Part shown: positions 9,701 through 17,560 of the stretch, piece after piece | Layout: every line of letters starts with the position of its first letter | Position numbering within the stretch: the first letter of the stretch is position 1 | NCBI RefSeq assembly: GCF_001975985.1 | Contig: NZ_MTQF01000004.1 | Span: 341,838 to 405,837, forward strand | DNA: 64,000 bases | Reading direction: 5' to 3' | From: [Flexibacter] sp. ATCC 35103 | Lineage (GTDB): Bacteria; Bacteroidota; Bacteroidia; Flavobacteriales; Flavobacteriaceae | Position numbers and translations under genes: made by a program | Notes under the pieces: generated by a model | What the model saw: only the letters and a program-made list of their open reading frames with translations | The model's database searches: none | Told to the model about the DNA's origin: nothing

Positions 9701-10407
9701 CTGAGCGTGAAATGGCAAATGCTATGTACTTAGCAGGTTTTGATGTAAAAGATGTTCACATGACGGATTTAATTTCTGGTCGTGAAACGCTTGAAGACAT
9801 TCAGTTTATTGGTGCAGTTGGAGGATTCTCTAACTCTGATGTTTTAGGTTCTGCTAAAGGTTGGGCCGGAGCATTTTTATACAACGAAAAAGCAAAAACA
9901 GCTTTGGATAAATTCTTCAAAAGAGAAGATACTTTATCTGTTGGAATCTGTAACGGTTGCCAATTATTCATGGAATTGGAAGTGATTAATCCGGAGCATG
10001 AAGTTCACGGAAAAATGCTTCATAACGAAAGCCAGAAACACGAAAGTATCTTTACATCTGTAAAAGTACAAGAGAATAATTCGGTTATGTTATCAACTTT
10101 GGCCGGAAGTACTTTAGGAGTCTGGGTTTCACACGGAGAAGGAAAATTTAATTTGCCTCTTGCGGAAGAAAACTACAACATTGTTTCTAAATATGCTTAC
10201 GAAGGTTATCCTGCAAACCCTAATGGTTCTGATTATAACACAGCAATGATGTGTGATAAAACCGGAAGACATTTGGTTATGATGCCTCACATTGAGCGTT
10301 CGACTTTTCAATGGAACTGGGCTCATTATCCAAAAGACAGAAACGACGAAGTTTCGCCTTGGCATGAAGCTTTTGTTAACGCAAGAAAATGGATTGAGAA
10401 AATCTAA
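6754..10407 (+). CDS. purL: Phosphoribosylformylglycinamidine synthase (single-chain PurL)
   Basis: A 1217-residue large-type FGAM synthase, the fourth step of purine synthesis: it aminates FGAR using glutamine and ATP. The start at 6754 (MIHFFENQS) lies just after a promoter, so upstream frame is not used. The N-terminal PurS-like part is followed by two PurM-like synthetase halves containing AETHNFPTTVEPF and the IHDHGAGGHLNCLSELVEE region, and a C-terminal glutamine amidotransferase with the nucleophile in GICNGCQLF (Cys1069). About residues 903-915 contain an odd in-frame segment, TLDLGLWTLDI, coded by a short tandem DNA repeat that resembles intergenic repeats. Gene is monocistronic and closed by a terminator. 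Confidence 0.96.
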   Translation: MIHFFENQSKTVFAVQTQNEISAQDISKLNWLFANSNKIEKSALSDFFVGPRATMITPWSTNAVEITQNMGIPGIIRIEEFHPATEDFTDFDPMLSQKFNQLDQEIFTINVQPEPILEIDDIATYNKVEGLALSQEEVDYLDNLAVKLGRKLTDSEIFAFSQANSEHCRHKIFNGTFVIDGEEKETSLFKLIKKTSQENPNDIVSAYKDNVAFVKGPKVQQFAPKTADKPDYYEIKEFDSVLSLKAETHNFPTTVEPFNGAATGSGGEIRDRLAGGQGSLPLAGTAVYMTSYSRLNDDRKWENAVEERKWLYQTPMDILIKASNGASDFGNKFGQPLITGSVLTFEHSENDRKIGYDKVIMQAGGIGYGKLDQAIKKKPQEGDKIVILGGENYRIGMGGAAVSSADTGAFGSGIELNAIQRSNPEMQKRAANAIRGLVESDNNPIVSIHDHGAGGHLNCLSELVEETGGLIDLDKLPVGDPTLSAKEIIGNESQERMGLVIGQKDIDTLQRIADRERSPMYQVGDVTGDHRFTFESKTTGLKPMDYALEDFFGSSPKTVMTDKTIDRKYADVAYNAGDFESYLKDVLRLEAVASKDWLTNKVDRCVGGKVAKQQNAGPLQLPLNNVGVMALDYLGKEGIATSIGHAPIAALIDPVAGSRNAIAESLSNIVWAPIKDGLKGISLSANWMWACKNEGEDARLYAAVEGCSDFAIELGINIPTGKDSLSMKQKYSNDEVIAPGTVIISAGGNCTDIRKVVEPVLQKNGDSIYYINLSQDDFKLGGSSFAQIRNTIGNETSTIKDASFFKNAFNTVQELIGESQILAGHDIGSGGLITTLLELCFADVNLGAKIDFSAFAEKDLLKILFAENIGIVFQAKSDAAVEAKLKANNIEFFKLGKATTTETLDLGLWTLDIKKYRDIWFETSYLLDQKQSKNGRAQARFENYKNQVLQYTFPVHFTGKKPVIDASKPRPKAAIIREKGSNSEREMANAMYLAGFDVKDVHMTDLISGRETLEDIQFIGAVGGFSNSDVLGSAKGWAGAFLYNEKAKTALDKFFKREDTLSVGICNGCQLFMELEVINPEHEVHGKMLHNESQKHESIFTSVKVQENNSVMLSTLAGSTLGVWVSHGEGKFNLPLAEENYNIVSKYAYEGYPANPNGSDYNTAMMCDKTGRHLVMMPHIERSTFQWNWAHYPKDRNDEVSPWHEAFVNARKWIEKI

Positions 10408-10423
10408 AAAATATATTTTTACT

Positions 10424-10456
10424 AAAAGCGCCCGATAAATTCGGGCGCTTTTTTTG
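10424..10456 (+). terminator. Terminator after purL
   Basis: AAAAGCGCCCGA-TAAAT-TCGGGCGCTTTTTTT is a strong hairpin with a T tract. Confidence 0.9.
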
Positions 10457-10660
10457 CCACGACCCGAGCGATAGCGAACAGGCGAAGCAATTTCACGAAT
10501 TAGCACGAATTATTTTTTAATTATTTGCGCTAACTACAAATAAATGAACAACTTTTAAAATCATTTTAATCCTTTAATCTGTGGCATTTTTTTGCATAAT
10601 TAATTCGTGCTAACTCATGAAATTCGTGGCGAAAAAAAACTCGTGGCAAAAAAACACTTA
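10456..10660. repeat. Long inverted repeat (GCCACGA...TCGTGGC family)
   Basis: The arms GCCACGA plus TTTCACGAATTAGCACGAAT and their complement ATTCGTGCTAACTCATGAAA plus TCGTGGC bracket about 110 bp. This fills most of the gap upstream of the outer membrane protein gene. I see no gene here. Confidence 0.65.
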
Positions 10661-10726
10661 AACTACTCTAAGCCTAATTTAATGATATCTTAAGGTACTT
10701 TAAGAAGCTGTATTTACTGGGATAAA

Positions 10727-10734
10727 TATCTTTG
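10727..10734 (+). promoter_or_regulatory. -7 element very close to the start of the barrel gene
   Basis: TATCTTTG matches TAnnTTTG and ends only 4 nt before the ATG at 10739. A start point about 7 nt further on would make the message essentially leaderless. No TTG lies at the expected upstream distance, so the call is moderate. Confidence 0.45.
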
Positions 10735-10738
10735 TCTC

Positions 10739-13141
10739 ATGAAAAAATGGAGTCAAAATCTATCGCTTTTAAGTATCTTATTTATATTAAGTCAATTTTC
10801 ATTTGGACAAAACTCTTCTATAAAAGGAACTGTTTCTGACGGAAAACTTCCTGTGGAATTTGTAGATGTTATTTTAAAAAATGCAAACGATTCTACAAAA
10901 GTTGCAAGTTATACTGTTACGGATGCTTCCGGAAGTTTTGATTTAGAGAATATAATTTCCGGTGATTATCAATTATCATTCAGATTAATTGGGTTCAAAA
11001 GTATTTCTCAAAAAGTAAAGCTTAACGGTTCTCCTCTTTTTATAGGAAATATAATTTTACAAAATGACACTAATTTACTGAATGCTGTTATTGTAAATTC
11101 CCAGAAAAAACAAATCCAGAAAACAGACGAAGGTTTTGTTTTTAATGCTGTTTCGAATATTTCTCAATCCGGAGGAACAGCGACAGATATGCTAAAAAGT
11201 ATTCCTACGGTTGCCGTTGATGCAGATGGAGGAATAACACTGAGAGGAAAATCGCCTATGATTTTAATCAACGGAAAAAATTCTGCCATTACCAATATGG
11301 ATCAGATTGCAGCAAGCAGCATTGAAAGCATTGAGGTGATTAGTAATCCTACGGCTAAATATGATGCAAATGCAGAAAGCGGAATCATCAATATCAAGCT
11401 AAAGAAAAACAATCAAAATGGTATTAATGGCGCTGTGGTTTTGGGCAGCGGATTTGGTGCAAAGGGAAGACTGAACAGTTCTGTACTTTTAAATCAGAAA
11501 ACCGAGAAATGGAATTTTGGTTTAGGTTACGACAATCGATTTGCGGGAAGAACAAAAAAGATAAAAGGCGAAAGAATTAATAATTTTATTGATGATGAAC
11601 ATTTTATCAATCAAAACAGAAATGACGAACGAACTGAAGGATTGCAGAATCTAAAACTGAATATTGATTTTTCGCCAAACGATCGAAACAGCTTTTCGTT
11701 TGAAGCTTTGGGCAATATGGAAAGTCAGGATAATGATGAAACTTTACACACTCAGGTAAACACTAGTACAAATCAGTTTTACTCCTATAACAGAAGACAT
11801 TCTCTAGAATTAGAACGTTCAAAAGTGGGCGAACTGGCTTTTAGCTATGATCGCAAATTTACTGATGACCGCAAAAACCTCAACGCCAGTATCACTTCCT
11901 CTTTTAATAAACATAGGGAAAATACCAATATTGACACTTTTAATTATGATCAGTATAATACTCAGATTGCTGATGCTTTTTTACAAAGAACACACAATTA
12001 TGAGCATGAAAATATATCTAATGCTATTGTAAATTATACCTTTCCTATTTCTGAAAAATCAATTGTAGAAACGGGTTATAAAGGAACTTTTCGTTTTTTT
12101 AATTCTGATTTTGAAAGTGCTGATTTTACAAATGGAGAATATGTAATAAATCCGCTAGCGAGCAATAGTTTTAAATTCAACGAACAAATAAATGCAGTTT
12201 ACGGAATGTTGAATTCTTTTATGGGTGATAAAGAGAACCCAAAATGGAAATACAATCTGGGATTGCGTGCAGAAAATGTTTCTAACACCGGAGCAACGCT
12301 AAATAATAGTGATCGTTTTAATAATGATTATCTAAAACTTTTTCCTTCGGCATCATTGCAAATGAATTTATCTCAGGATGAATTTGTGAAAATTGGCTAT
12401 AGCAAACGTATTAATCGCCCGGATTTAGATGATTTGAATCCTTTTGTAGATATTACAGATGCCCTGAATCCTCATGGTGGAAATCCGTATCTAAAACCTG
12501 AGATCATACATATTACCGAAATGAGTTATAATAAAGACTGGTCGAAATACTCGTTTTCTACGAATGCTTTTTACAGAAATGCTACTAATACGATAAAACA
12601 ATATGCAGAACTACAGGATAATGGAGTGATTTTGCTGCAGCCTCGTAATATAGGAAGTACCATAACGTATGGTTTGGAAACTATTTTTAGTCTAAAACCA
12701 ATTGGGTTTTATGACGCCAATATTAGCATAACAGCTTTTGAGCAGAATATTGATGCTTCAAATCTGGCGCAAGATGTTGTAAATAGCGCTTTTAGCTGGT
12801 ACGGAAAAATTATCAATAATTTTGCTCCCTGGAAAGGCGGAAAACTACAAATAATTGGTAATTATAATTCGGCATTGGCAACTCCGCAAGGAAAAAGAAT
12901 TCCTATTTATAATGTTGATATGGGTTTTCAGCAAAAGATTGGTAAAGGAAATGCGCGTTTAGGATTAGTGGTCACAGATATGTTCAACACACTTGAAAGC
13001 GGCTATAAAAACAATACGTTGTTATTTAGTAATAACAGAACTTCAAAATCAGACACTCGTGCAATAATGCTAACTTTTGCTTATACTTTTAAGTCTGATT
13101 TTAAAGAAAAACTTTTGGAAAATCAATTTTCTACAGAGTAA
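10739..13141 (+). CDS. Outer membrane beta-barrel family protein (TonB-receptor-like)
   Basis: An 800-residue outer membrane protein. Residues 1-24 are a signal peptide (…QFSFGQ). Residues 25-110 are a carboxypeptidase-regulatory-like beta domain, followed by a plug-like region with TDMLKSIPTVAVDADGGITL, RGKSPMILINGK and IESIEVISNPTAKYDA, and then a long barrel with NRPDLDDLNPF and FYRNATNTIKQ. This is the layout of the Bacteroidota outer membrane barrel family related to TonB-dependent receptors. No SusD-like partner is adjacent, so glycan import is not indicated; the substrate is unknown. It is followed by a small secreted protein gene on the same strand. Confidence 0.85.
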   Translation: MKKWSQNLSLLSILFILSQFSFGQNSSIKGTVSDGKLPVEFVDVILKNANDSTKVASYTVTDASGSFDLENIISGDYQLSFRLIGFKSISQKVKLNGSPLFIGNIILQNDTNLLNAVIVNSQKKQIQKTDEGFVFNAVSNISQSGGTATDMLKSIPTVAVDADGGITLRGKSPMILINGKNSAITNMDQIAASSIESIEVISNPTAKYDANAESGIINIKLKKNNQNGINGAVVLGSGFGAKGRLNSSVLLNQKTEKWNFGLGYDNRFAGRTKKIKGERINNFIDDEHFINQNRNDERTEGLQNLKLNIDFSPNDRNSFSFEALGNMESQDNDETLHTQVNTSTNQFYSYNRRHSLELERSKVGELAFSYDRKFTDDRKNLNASITSSFNKHRENTNIDTFNYDQYNTQIADAFLQRTHNYEHENISNAIVNYTFPISEKSIVETGYKGTFRFFNSDFESADFTNGEYVINPLASNSFKFNEQINAVYGMLNSFMGDKENPKWKYNLGLRAENVSNTGATLNNSDRFNNDYLKLFPSASLQMNLSQDEFVKIGYSKRINRPDLDDLNPFVDITDALNPHGGNPYLKPEIIHITEMSYNKDWSKYSFSTNAFYRNATNTIKQYAELQDNGVILLQPRNIGSTITYGLETIFSLKPIGFYDANISITAFEQNIDASNLAQDVVNSAFSWYGKIINNFAPWKGGKLQIIGNYNSALATPQGKRIPIYNVDMGFQQKIGKGNARLGLVVTDMFNTLESGYKNNTLLFSNNRTSKSDTRAIMLTFAYTFKSDFKEKLLENQFSTE

Positions 13142-13275
13142 AATTATTAAGTAAATAAAAATTTCATTCTTGTAATTCAGATTCATTTTATTTATGAAAT
13201 TTGAACTATATTCGCCAAAAAAAATCTGCCACCAAATTTTTTTTACGTTTCAAAGAACACTTAAACCTACATAGA

Positions 13276-13707
13276 ATGAAATCAATACATTTATTGCTTA
13301 TCACGTTATTTTTTGTCTCTGCACAATCCTATTCTCAAGTTCAGGTTGACCAAATTACCTATAACGGTCGTGATCATTATATTACAACTACTATTGGTTA
13401 TCCTGCTCCGGGAACTTATATCCCAACAGGTCAAAAAGCACCAAGTACGATTTTAAATCCGGATGGAACAGGTATAATTCAGGCAGATGATTTGACTAAA
13501 ACAAAAATAAACTGGGGAATCGAATGTACTGAAGAAGGAATTCCGGTTTTTAAAGAAGGTTTCAATAGTGCATCTTATACATTCTGGTATAGAAATAACG
13601 GAAGTGAAGCCTGGAATTATTCTCAATTCTCTATTCATTTTACCAAGAAAAAAATGTTTTTAATGGGCGAAAGAGTAAAAGATTATGTAGATTATAATGT
13701 GCAATAA
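13276..13707 (+). CDS. Small secreted protein of unknown function
   Basis: A 143-residue protein that I start at 13276, where the sequence begins with a clear signal peptide, MKSIHLLLITLFFVSAQSYSQ. The upstream extension is charged and lacks a signal, so it is rejected. The mature part, about 122 residues, is rich in aromatic and beta-prone residues (TFWYRNNGSEAW, QFSIHFTKKKMF) and has one Cys. I do not recognise the family. It lies 134 bp after the barrel gene on the same strand and may be co-expressed. Confidence 0.6.
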   Translation: MKSIHLLLITLFFVSAQSYSQVQVDQITYNGRDHYITTTIGYPAPGTYIPTGQKAPSTILNPDGTGIIQADDLTKTKINWGIECTEEGIPVFKEGFNSASYTFWYRNNGSEAWNYSQFSIHFTKKKMFLMGERVKDYVDYNVQ

Positions 13708-13886
13708 TCTTAATTGATATTTGATCAAATTATAAGATTTTCTCTGTATTTCAAAAAATTACTACAAAAAAGAAAACGTTTTCGTAAAATTTCTATATTA
13801 CCTATAATTTTTCCCATAAAATTGTATAAAATTAAAAATCATACCTAAATTTTATTTAATTTGCGGTAAAATTCAATATATTAAAC

Positions 13887-15665
13887 ATGGTTTCAATCAC
13901 ACGCCTTTTTGATTTTCCCTATTATCAACAAGAAACTTACAACCTTCCAGTTGCTTTGGCAACCAAAAAAAATGGAGTCTGGGAAAAAACATCTAGCCAG
14001 GAATATATTGCAAAAGCTAATGCTGTTTCCAGAGCATTATTACGTTTGGGGGTTCAAAAAGATGATAAAATTGCCTTAATTACCTCAAATAATCGCAGCG
14101 AATGGAATATCATGGATATTGGTATTCTGCAAACCGGAGCTCAAAACGTTCCAATTTACCCAACAATTGCCGAAGAAGATTACGAATACATATTAAATCA
14201 CAGCGGCAGTATTTACTGTTTTGTGTCTGATGAAGAAGTACTTCAAAAAGTAAATGCTATAAAAGCAAATGTGCCTGCGTTAAAAGAGGTTTACTCGTTT
14301 AATGAAATTGAAGGCTGCAAACACTGGTCAGAATTATTGACGCTTGGTGAAGACGAAAGTAATCAGAACGAAGTTGAAACAAGTAAAGACAGTATCAAAG
14401 AAGACGATTTAGCTACTATTATATATACCTCAGGAACGACAGGAAGACCAAAAGGGGTTATGCTGTCGCACAAAAATATTGTGTCTAATGTTTTAGACAG
14501 CGCACCAAGAATTCCGTTTGATGCAGGAAAAAGTACCGCGTTAAGCTTCTTGCCTATTTGCCATATTTTTGAAAGAATGATTTTGTATATCTATCAATAT
14601 TATGGTGTTTCTGTTTATTTTGGAGAATCGATTGATAAAATTAGTGACAACTTAAAAGAAGTACGACCTACAGTAATTACAGCTGTACCGAGACTTTTAG
14701 AAAAAGTTTACGATAAAATTTATGCTAAAGGAAGTGAATTGACCGGCATCAAGAAAAAACTATTTTTCTGGGCTATCGATTTAGGTTTAAAATATGAGCC
14801 ATACGGAGCAAACGGTTTCTGGTATGAATTTCAGTTAAAAATTGCCCGCAAACTTATTTTCAGTAAATGGAAAGAAGGATTGGGAGGTAATTTAGACTTA
14901 ATGGTTTCAGGAAGTGCTGCTTTACAACCCCGCTTAACGAGAGTTTTTGCTGCTGCCGAAATTCCGGTTATGGAAGGTTATGGTTTATCTGAGACATCGC
15001 CTGTAATTGCCGTAAACGACCAAAGAAATAAAGGTTTTAAAATAGGAACCGTTGGAAAAGTAATTCGTAACGTTGAAGTTAAGATTGCACAAGACGGAGA
15101 AATCCTTTGCAAAGGACCCAATGTAATGTTGGGATATTTTAAGGATCCTGAAAAAACTGCCGAAGCCTTACAAGACGGATATTTTCATACCGGAGATATT
15201 GGAGAAATTGACAGCGAAGGTTTCCTGAAAATTACAGACCGTAAAAAAGAAATGTTCAAGACTTCAGGCGGAAAATATATTGCACCTCAATTGATTGAAA
15301 ATGCCATGAAACAATCTCGTTTTATTGAGCAAATCATGGTGATTGGTGACGGAGAAAAAATGCCTGCAGCTTTTATCCAGCCAAATTTTGAGTTTGTAAA
15401 AGAATGGGCAAAGATTCACAAAATAACTTTAGGAAGCAGTAATGCAGAAATTAGTGCAAACCCTGATGTAATAAAACGTATCGACGAAGAAGTAGAAGGA
15501 ATTAATGAAAAATTTGGTCATTGGGAAAAAATCAAACGTTTTGAGTTAACTCCGGATGTTTGGTCTATCGATGGCGGACAATTGACGCCAACTTTGAAAC
15601 TGAAACGTAAAATTATCAAAGAAATTTACAAAGATCTTTACGCTAAAATCTACGATCATAATTAA
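13887..15665 (+). CDS. Long-chain acyl-CoA synthetase (AMP-forming)
   Basis: A 592-residue ANL-superfamily enzyme that activates fatty acids to acyl-CoA through an acyl-adenylate. The phosphate-binding motif IIYTSGTTGRPKGVMLSH is near residue 180, the adenylate-binding GYGLSETSP near 365, DGYFHTGDIGE near 430 and the C-terminal hinge ITDRKKEMFKTSGGKYIAP near 450. The length and motifs fit long-chain FadD-like enzymes (group near FadD15). It is monocistronic and ended by a terminator. It would feed the fadN-fadA-fadE operon 27 kb away. No signal peptide is present. Confidence 0.92.
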   Translation: MVSITRLFDFPYYQQETYNLPVALATKKNGVWEKTSSQEYIAKANAVSRALLRLGVQKDDKIALITSNNRSEWNIMDIGILQTGAQNVPIYPTIAEEDYEYILNHSGSIYCFVSDEEVLQKVNAIKANVPALKEVYSFNEIEGCKHWSELLTLGEDESNQNEVETSKDSIKEDDLATIIYTSGTTGRPKGVMLSHKNIVSNVLDSAPRIPFDAGKSTALSFLPICHIFERMILYIYQYYGVSVYFGESIDKISDNLKEVRPTVITAVPRLLEKVYDKIYAKGSELTGIKKKLFFWAIDLGLKYEPYGANGFWYEFQLKIARKLIFSKWKEGLGGNLDLMVSGSAALQPRLTRVFAAAEIPVMEGYGLSETSPVIAVNDQRNKGFKIGTVGKVIRNVEVKIAQDGEILCKGPNVMLGYFKDPEKTAEALQDGYFHTGDIGEIDSEGFLKITDRKKEMFKTSGGKYIAPQLIENAMKQSRFIEQIMVIGDGEKMPAAFIQPNFEFVKEWAKIHKITLGSSNAEISANPDVIKRIDEEVEGINEKFGHWEKIKRFELTPDVWSIDGGQLTPTLKLKRKIIKEIYKDLYAKIYDHN

Positions 15666-15689
15666 ATCAAAATAATATAACCAAACGGA

Positions 15690-15721
15690 AAACGGCTGTC
15701 TACAAAGACAGCCGTTTTTTA
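15690..15721 (+). terminator. Terminator after the acyl-CoA synthetase
   Basis: AACGGCTGTC-TACAAA-GACAGCCGTTTTTT is a perfect stem with a T tract. Confidence 0.9.
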
Positions 15722-15757
15722 TTTCACGAAGATTTCTCTCAATTGAACAATGGCGTT

Positions 15758-16339
15758 CTAGCCACTTGAAAACCTTGGGTTTCCCGGATAGCTTTCCTGA
15801 TCTCTTTTCTTAGAAAACAGCGTTGCGAAATTTGAAAAAAGATTTCTTTGTTTAGGATATTCTCCTGATTTTTCATTTTTATCTTGTCCAAAACCCGCTA
15901 TTTCTCTTCTTTTCTTCTCTGGTCGAACAACCGGTTTAGCATTGTAGCTATTTTCAACTTGTTTTGCATCTTCGATTCTACACATTTTATTAAAGTTTTT
16001 AAAAGGACGCGGTTGAAAATCAACCATAACCGCTGCCAGATTTATTGCATCAATATTCGATGGATCTGTTTCACCTTTAAAAAAGGTTTCAATAGGTCTG
16101 AACTTATCTTTTTGCTCCTTAAATTTATTCTTTTTGGTATGATCGAAATCAATAGAAAATAAATTTCTAAAAACATTCAAGTCATCCTGAGTTGCGTTGT
16201 TCTCGAAAATAAGCCAGCAAAAATCACGTAGTTTTCCACGAGAAGGGCTGTACAAATAATCGAAGTATTCGCCTTCTTTTTCGATCTCATATTTATTTCT
16301 GATCGCTTTTTTGTATTGGTCTAATGTATTGTTATTCAT
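15758..16339 (-). CDS. Conserved hypothetical cytoplasmic protein
   Basis: A 193-residue soluble protein with no signal peptide or membrane segment. The N-terminal 75 residues are charged and helical (LDQYKKAIRNKYEIEKEGEYFDYL) and are followed by a mixed region with INLAAVMVDFQPRPF. The last 60 residues are basic and low in complexity. I do not recognise the family. The reading frame is solid because codon use matches neighbouring genes and the overlapping plus-strand frame is poor in protein-like features. It has no operon partners. Confidence 0.6.
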   Translation of the reverse strand: MNNNTLDQYKKAIRNKYEIEKEGEYFDYLYSPSRGKLRDFCWLIFENNATQDDLNVFRNLFSIDFDHTKKNKFKEQKDKFRPIETFFKGETDPSNIDAINLAAVMVDFQPRPFKNFNKMCRIEDAKQVENSYNAKPVVRPEKKRREIAGFGQDKNEKSGEYPKQRNLFSNFATLFSKKRDQESYPGNPRFSSG

Positions 16340-16379
16340 AATATTTTATTTTAATTGGTTAGTTATTGTTAATCTTAGG

Positions 16380-16650
16380 TAATTTGCCACTAAGGCTCAA
16401 AGACACTAAGGTTTATTTTTTATTTTTACGAGATAATCACTCGCTTTTTTGTTTCATCAATATTTTGTCTGTCTCTCGCTAAGACGCCAAGTCGCTAAGC
16501 TTTTTACTTTGAATCTTTGCGCCTCTGCGACTTTGCGCGAAAATCATTTACGGATTACTTTTTCAGTCTGTTGCTAAGTCACTAATTTTTTTAATTCAGT
16601 TCTTTATAAAAAATCTTTGTGCCTTAGTGCCTTCGTGGCAAACTTTATTT
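16380..16650. repeat. CCACTAAGG / TTTGCGCCTC interspersed repeats
   Basis: Fragments such as GCCACTAAGGCTCAAAGACACTAAGG at the left and GTGCCTTAGTGCCTTCGTGGCAAA at the right form inverted arms around further GCTAAGACGCCAAGTCGCTAAG and CTTTGCGCCTCTGCGACTTTGCG units. The same family occurs near 32.85 and 33.72 kb. I see no gene here. Confidence 0.6.
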
Positions 16651-16660
16651 TTTTTGCATA

Positions 16661-16686
16661 AAAAAAGCACCCGATTAAAGGTGCTT
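16661..16686 (-). terminator. Terminator for the 30-residue minus-strand peptide gene
   Basis: On the minus strand AAGCACC-TTTAATC-GGGTGCTT is followed by TTTTT. It closes the small ORF at 16714-16806 and supports its transcription. Confidence 0.8.
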
Positions 16687-16713
16687 CATGAGATTGCATA
16701 AGATATGTATATC

Positions 16714-16806
16714 CTACTGCCATTCATGCACCTGTATTGTAAAACATCCCAAAACGAATCCTGGGGCGTGTAATTCTGTACTATATGAGTTATATTTAAA
16801 ATCCAT
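16714..16806 (-). CDS. Putative 30-residue Cys-containing peptide
   Basis: This short frame was found by eye. It starts MDFKYNSYSTELHAPGFVLG and ends CFTIQVHEWQ. Support comes from its setting: a minus-strand promoter-like element about 85 nt upstream and an intrinsic terminator 28 nt downstream, with no other gene between. It shares the tetrapeptide GFVL followed closely by a Cys with the second small frame at 17257-17379. No signal peptide is evident. Whether it is translated, and what it does, is unknown; a small toxin, a peptide precursor or a regulatory leader are possible. Confidence 0.4.
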   Translation of the reverse strand: MDFKYNSYSTELHAPGFVLGCFTIQVHEWQ

Positions 16807-16890
16807 TTTGTTTTTATTTGTTGTGTTGTATTTATTCTATTGTATGTTTAAATCATTGTTGTTTGAAATTCTATCTTCAGATTTCTTCGA

Positions 16891-16922
16891 CAAAGATATA
16901 GTGTAAAAGATCAATTATCCAA
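16891..16922 (-). promoter_or_regulatory. Promoter-like element for the 30-residue peptide gene
   Basis: On the minus strand TTG and TATCTTTG are separated by 21 nt, close to the Flavobacterium pattern. It would give a leader of about 80 nt before the ATG at 16806. Confidence 0.35.
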
Positions 16923-17201
16923 ATCATTTTTAACATTTATTTTACTGACAATCAATCACTTATAACCAAAAAAGAGCATAAGAATTCCTGTCCGCATACT
17001 TGAGCAGATTCTTAATTATATCAATTGATTGTATCTCACCAGATTACTTTTCAAGATTATATTTTGCTATTAGATTTAATCATTAAATTTTGGTTCATTA
17101 TTTTTTTAATTATTTTTAGTCAACTGTTATTTTCTATCATTTTCTATCCTAATAAGTAATCTATAATGTCGTTTTTCGACTTTATGCAATCTCACAAAAA
17201 C

Positions 17202-17230
17202 AAAAAAAGCGCCCCGAAAAGGACGCTTTT
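17202..17230 (-). terminator. Terminator for the 40-residue minus-strand peptide gene
   Basis: On the minus strand AAAGCGTCC-TTTTC-GGGGCGCTTTTTTT is a strong hairpin with a T tract, 27 nt after the stop codon of the small frame. Confidence 0.85.
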
Positions 17231-17256
17231 ATATATTTATGTTGATTTTGTAACTA

Positions 17257-17379
17257 TCATTTACACTTCAATTCATTAAAATACATATCACATCCTGAAC
17301 CTTTAGCAAGAACAAATCCGGCTAAAAGATCACTATATTGTCTTTCTGACAAGTTGATATTTATGTTTTTCATTTCCAT
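17257..17379 (-). CDS. Putative 40-residue peptide with two Cys
   Basis: Found by eye; starts MEMKNININLSERQYSDLLA and ends GFVLAKGSGCDMYFNELKCK. A perfect TAGATTTG -7 element lies 8 nt upstream of the ATG and a strong terminator follows, so a very short dedicated transcript is likely. With a start point about 7 nt after the -7 element, the message would be nearly leaderless, and the second Met (17373) is an equally good start. The charged N-terminal part followed by a Gly/Cys C-terminal part resembles a leader-core layout, but no processing enzymes are adjacent. It shares GFVL with the other small frame. Function unknown. Confidence 0.5.
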   Translation of the reverse strand: MEMKNININLSERQYSDLLAGFVLAKGSGCDMYFNELKCK

Positions 17380-17387
17380 TTCAGGTA

Positions 17388-17395
17388 CAAATCTA
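17388..17395 (-). promoter_or_regulatory. -7 element for the 40-residue peptide gene
   Basis: TAGATTTG on the minus strand matches TAnnTTTG and lies directly upstream of the small frame. No TTG sits at the standard distance. Confidence 0.4.
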
Positions 17396-17560
17396 CAATA
17401 TATTTTAACATTTCTAAAATATTCTCACATAATTATTTATAAAACGGAGACGAATTTTAACCAAAATTTTCATTTAAAAACACTGATAAACCTTAATAAT
17501 TTTATATTTTTGAGAATATACGCACACTTTATTTTTTATCAATACAGTCCCTAAAATAGC

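Noticed and set aside
16688..16906. 72-codon plus-strand open frame
   Set aside because: It lies opposite the 30-residue peptide gene, its promoter and terminator region, and has no promoter or protein-like features.
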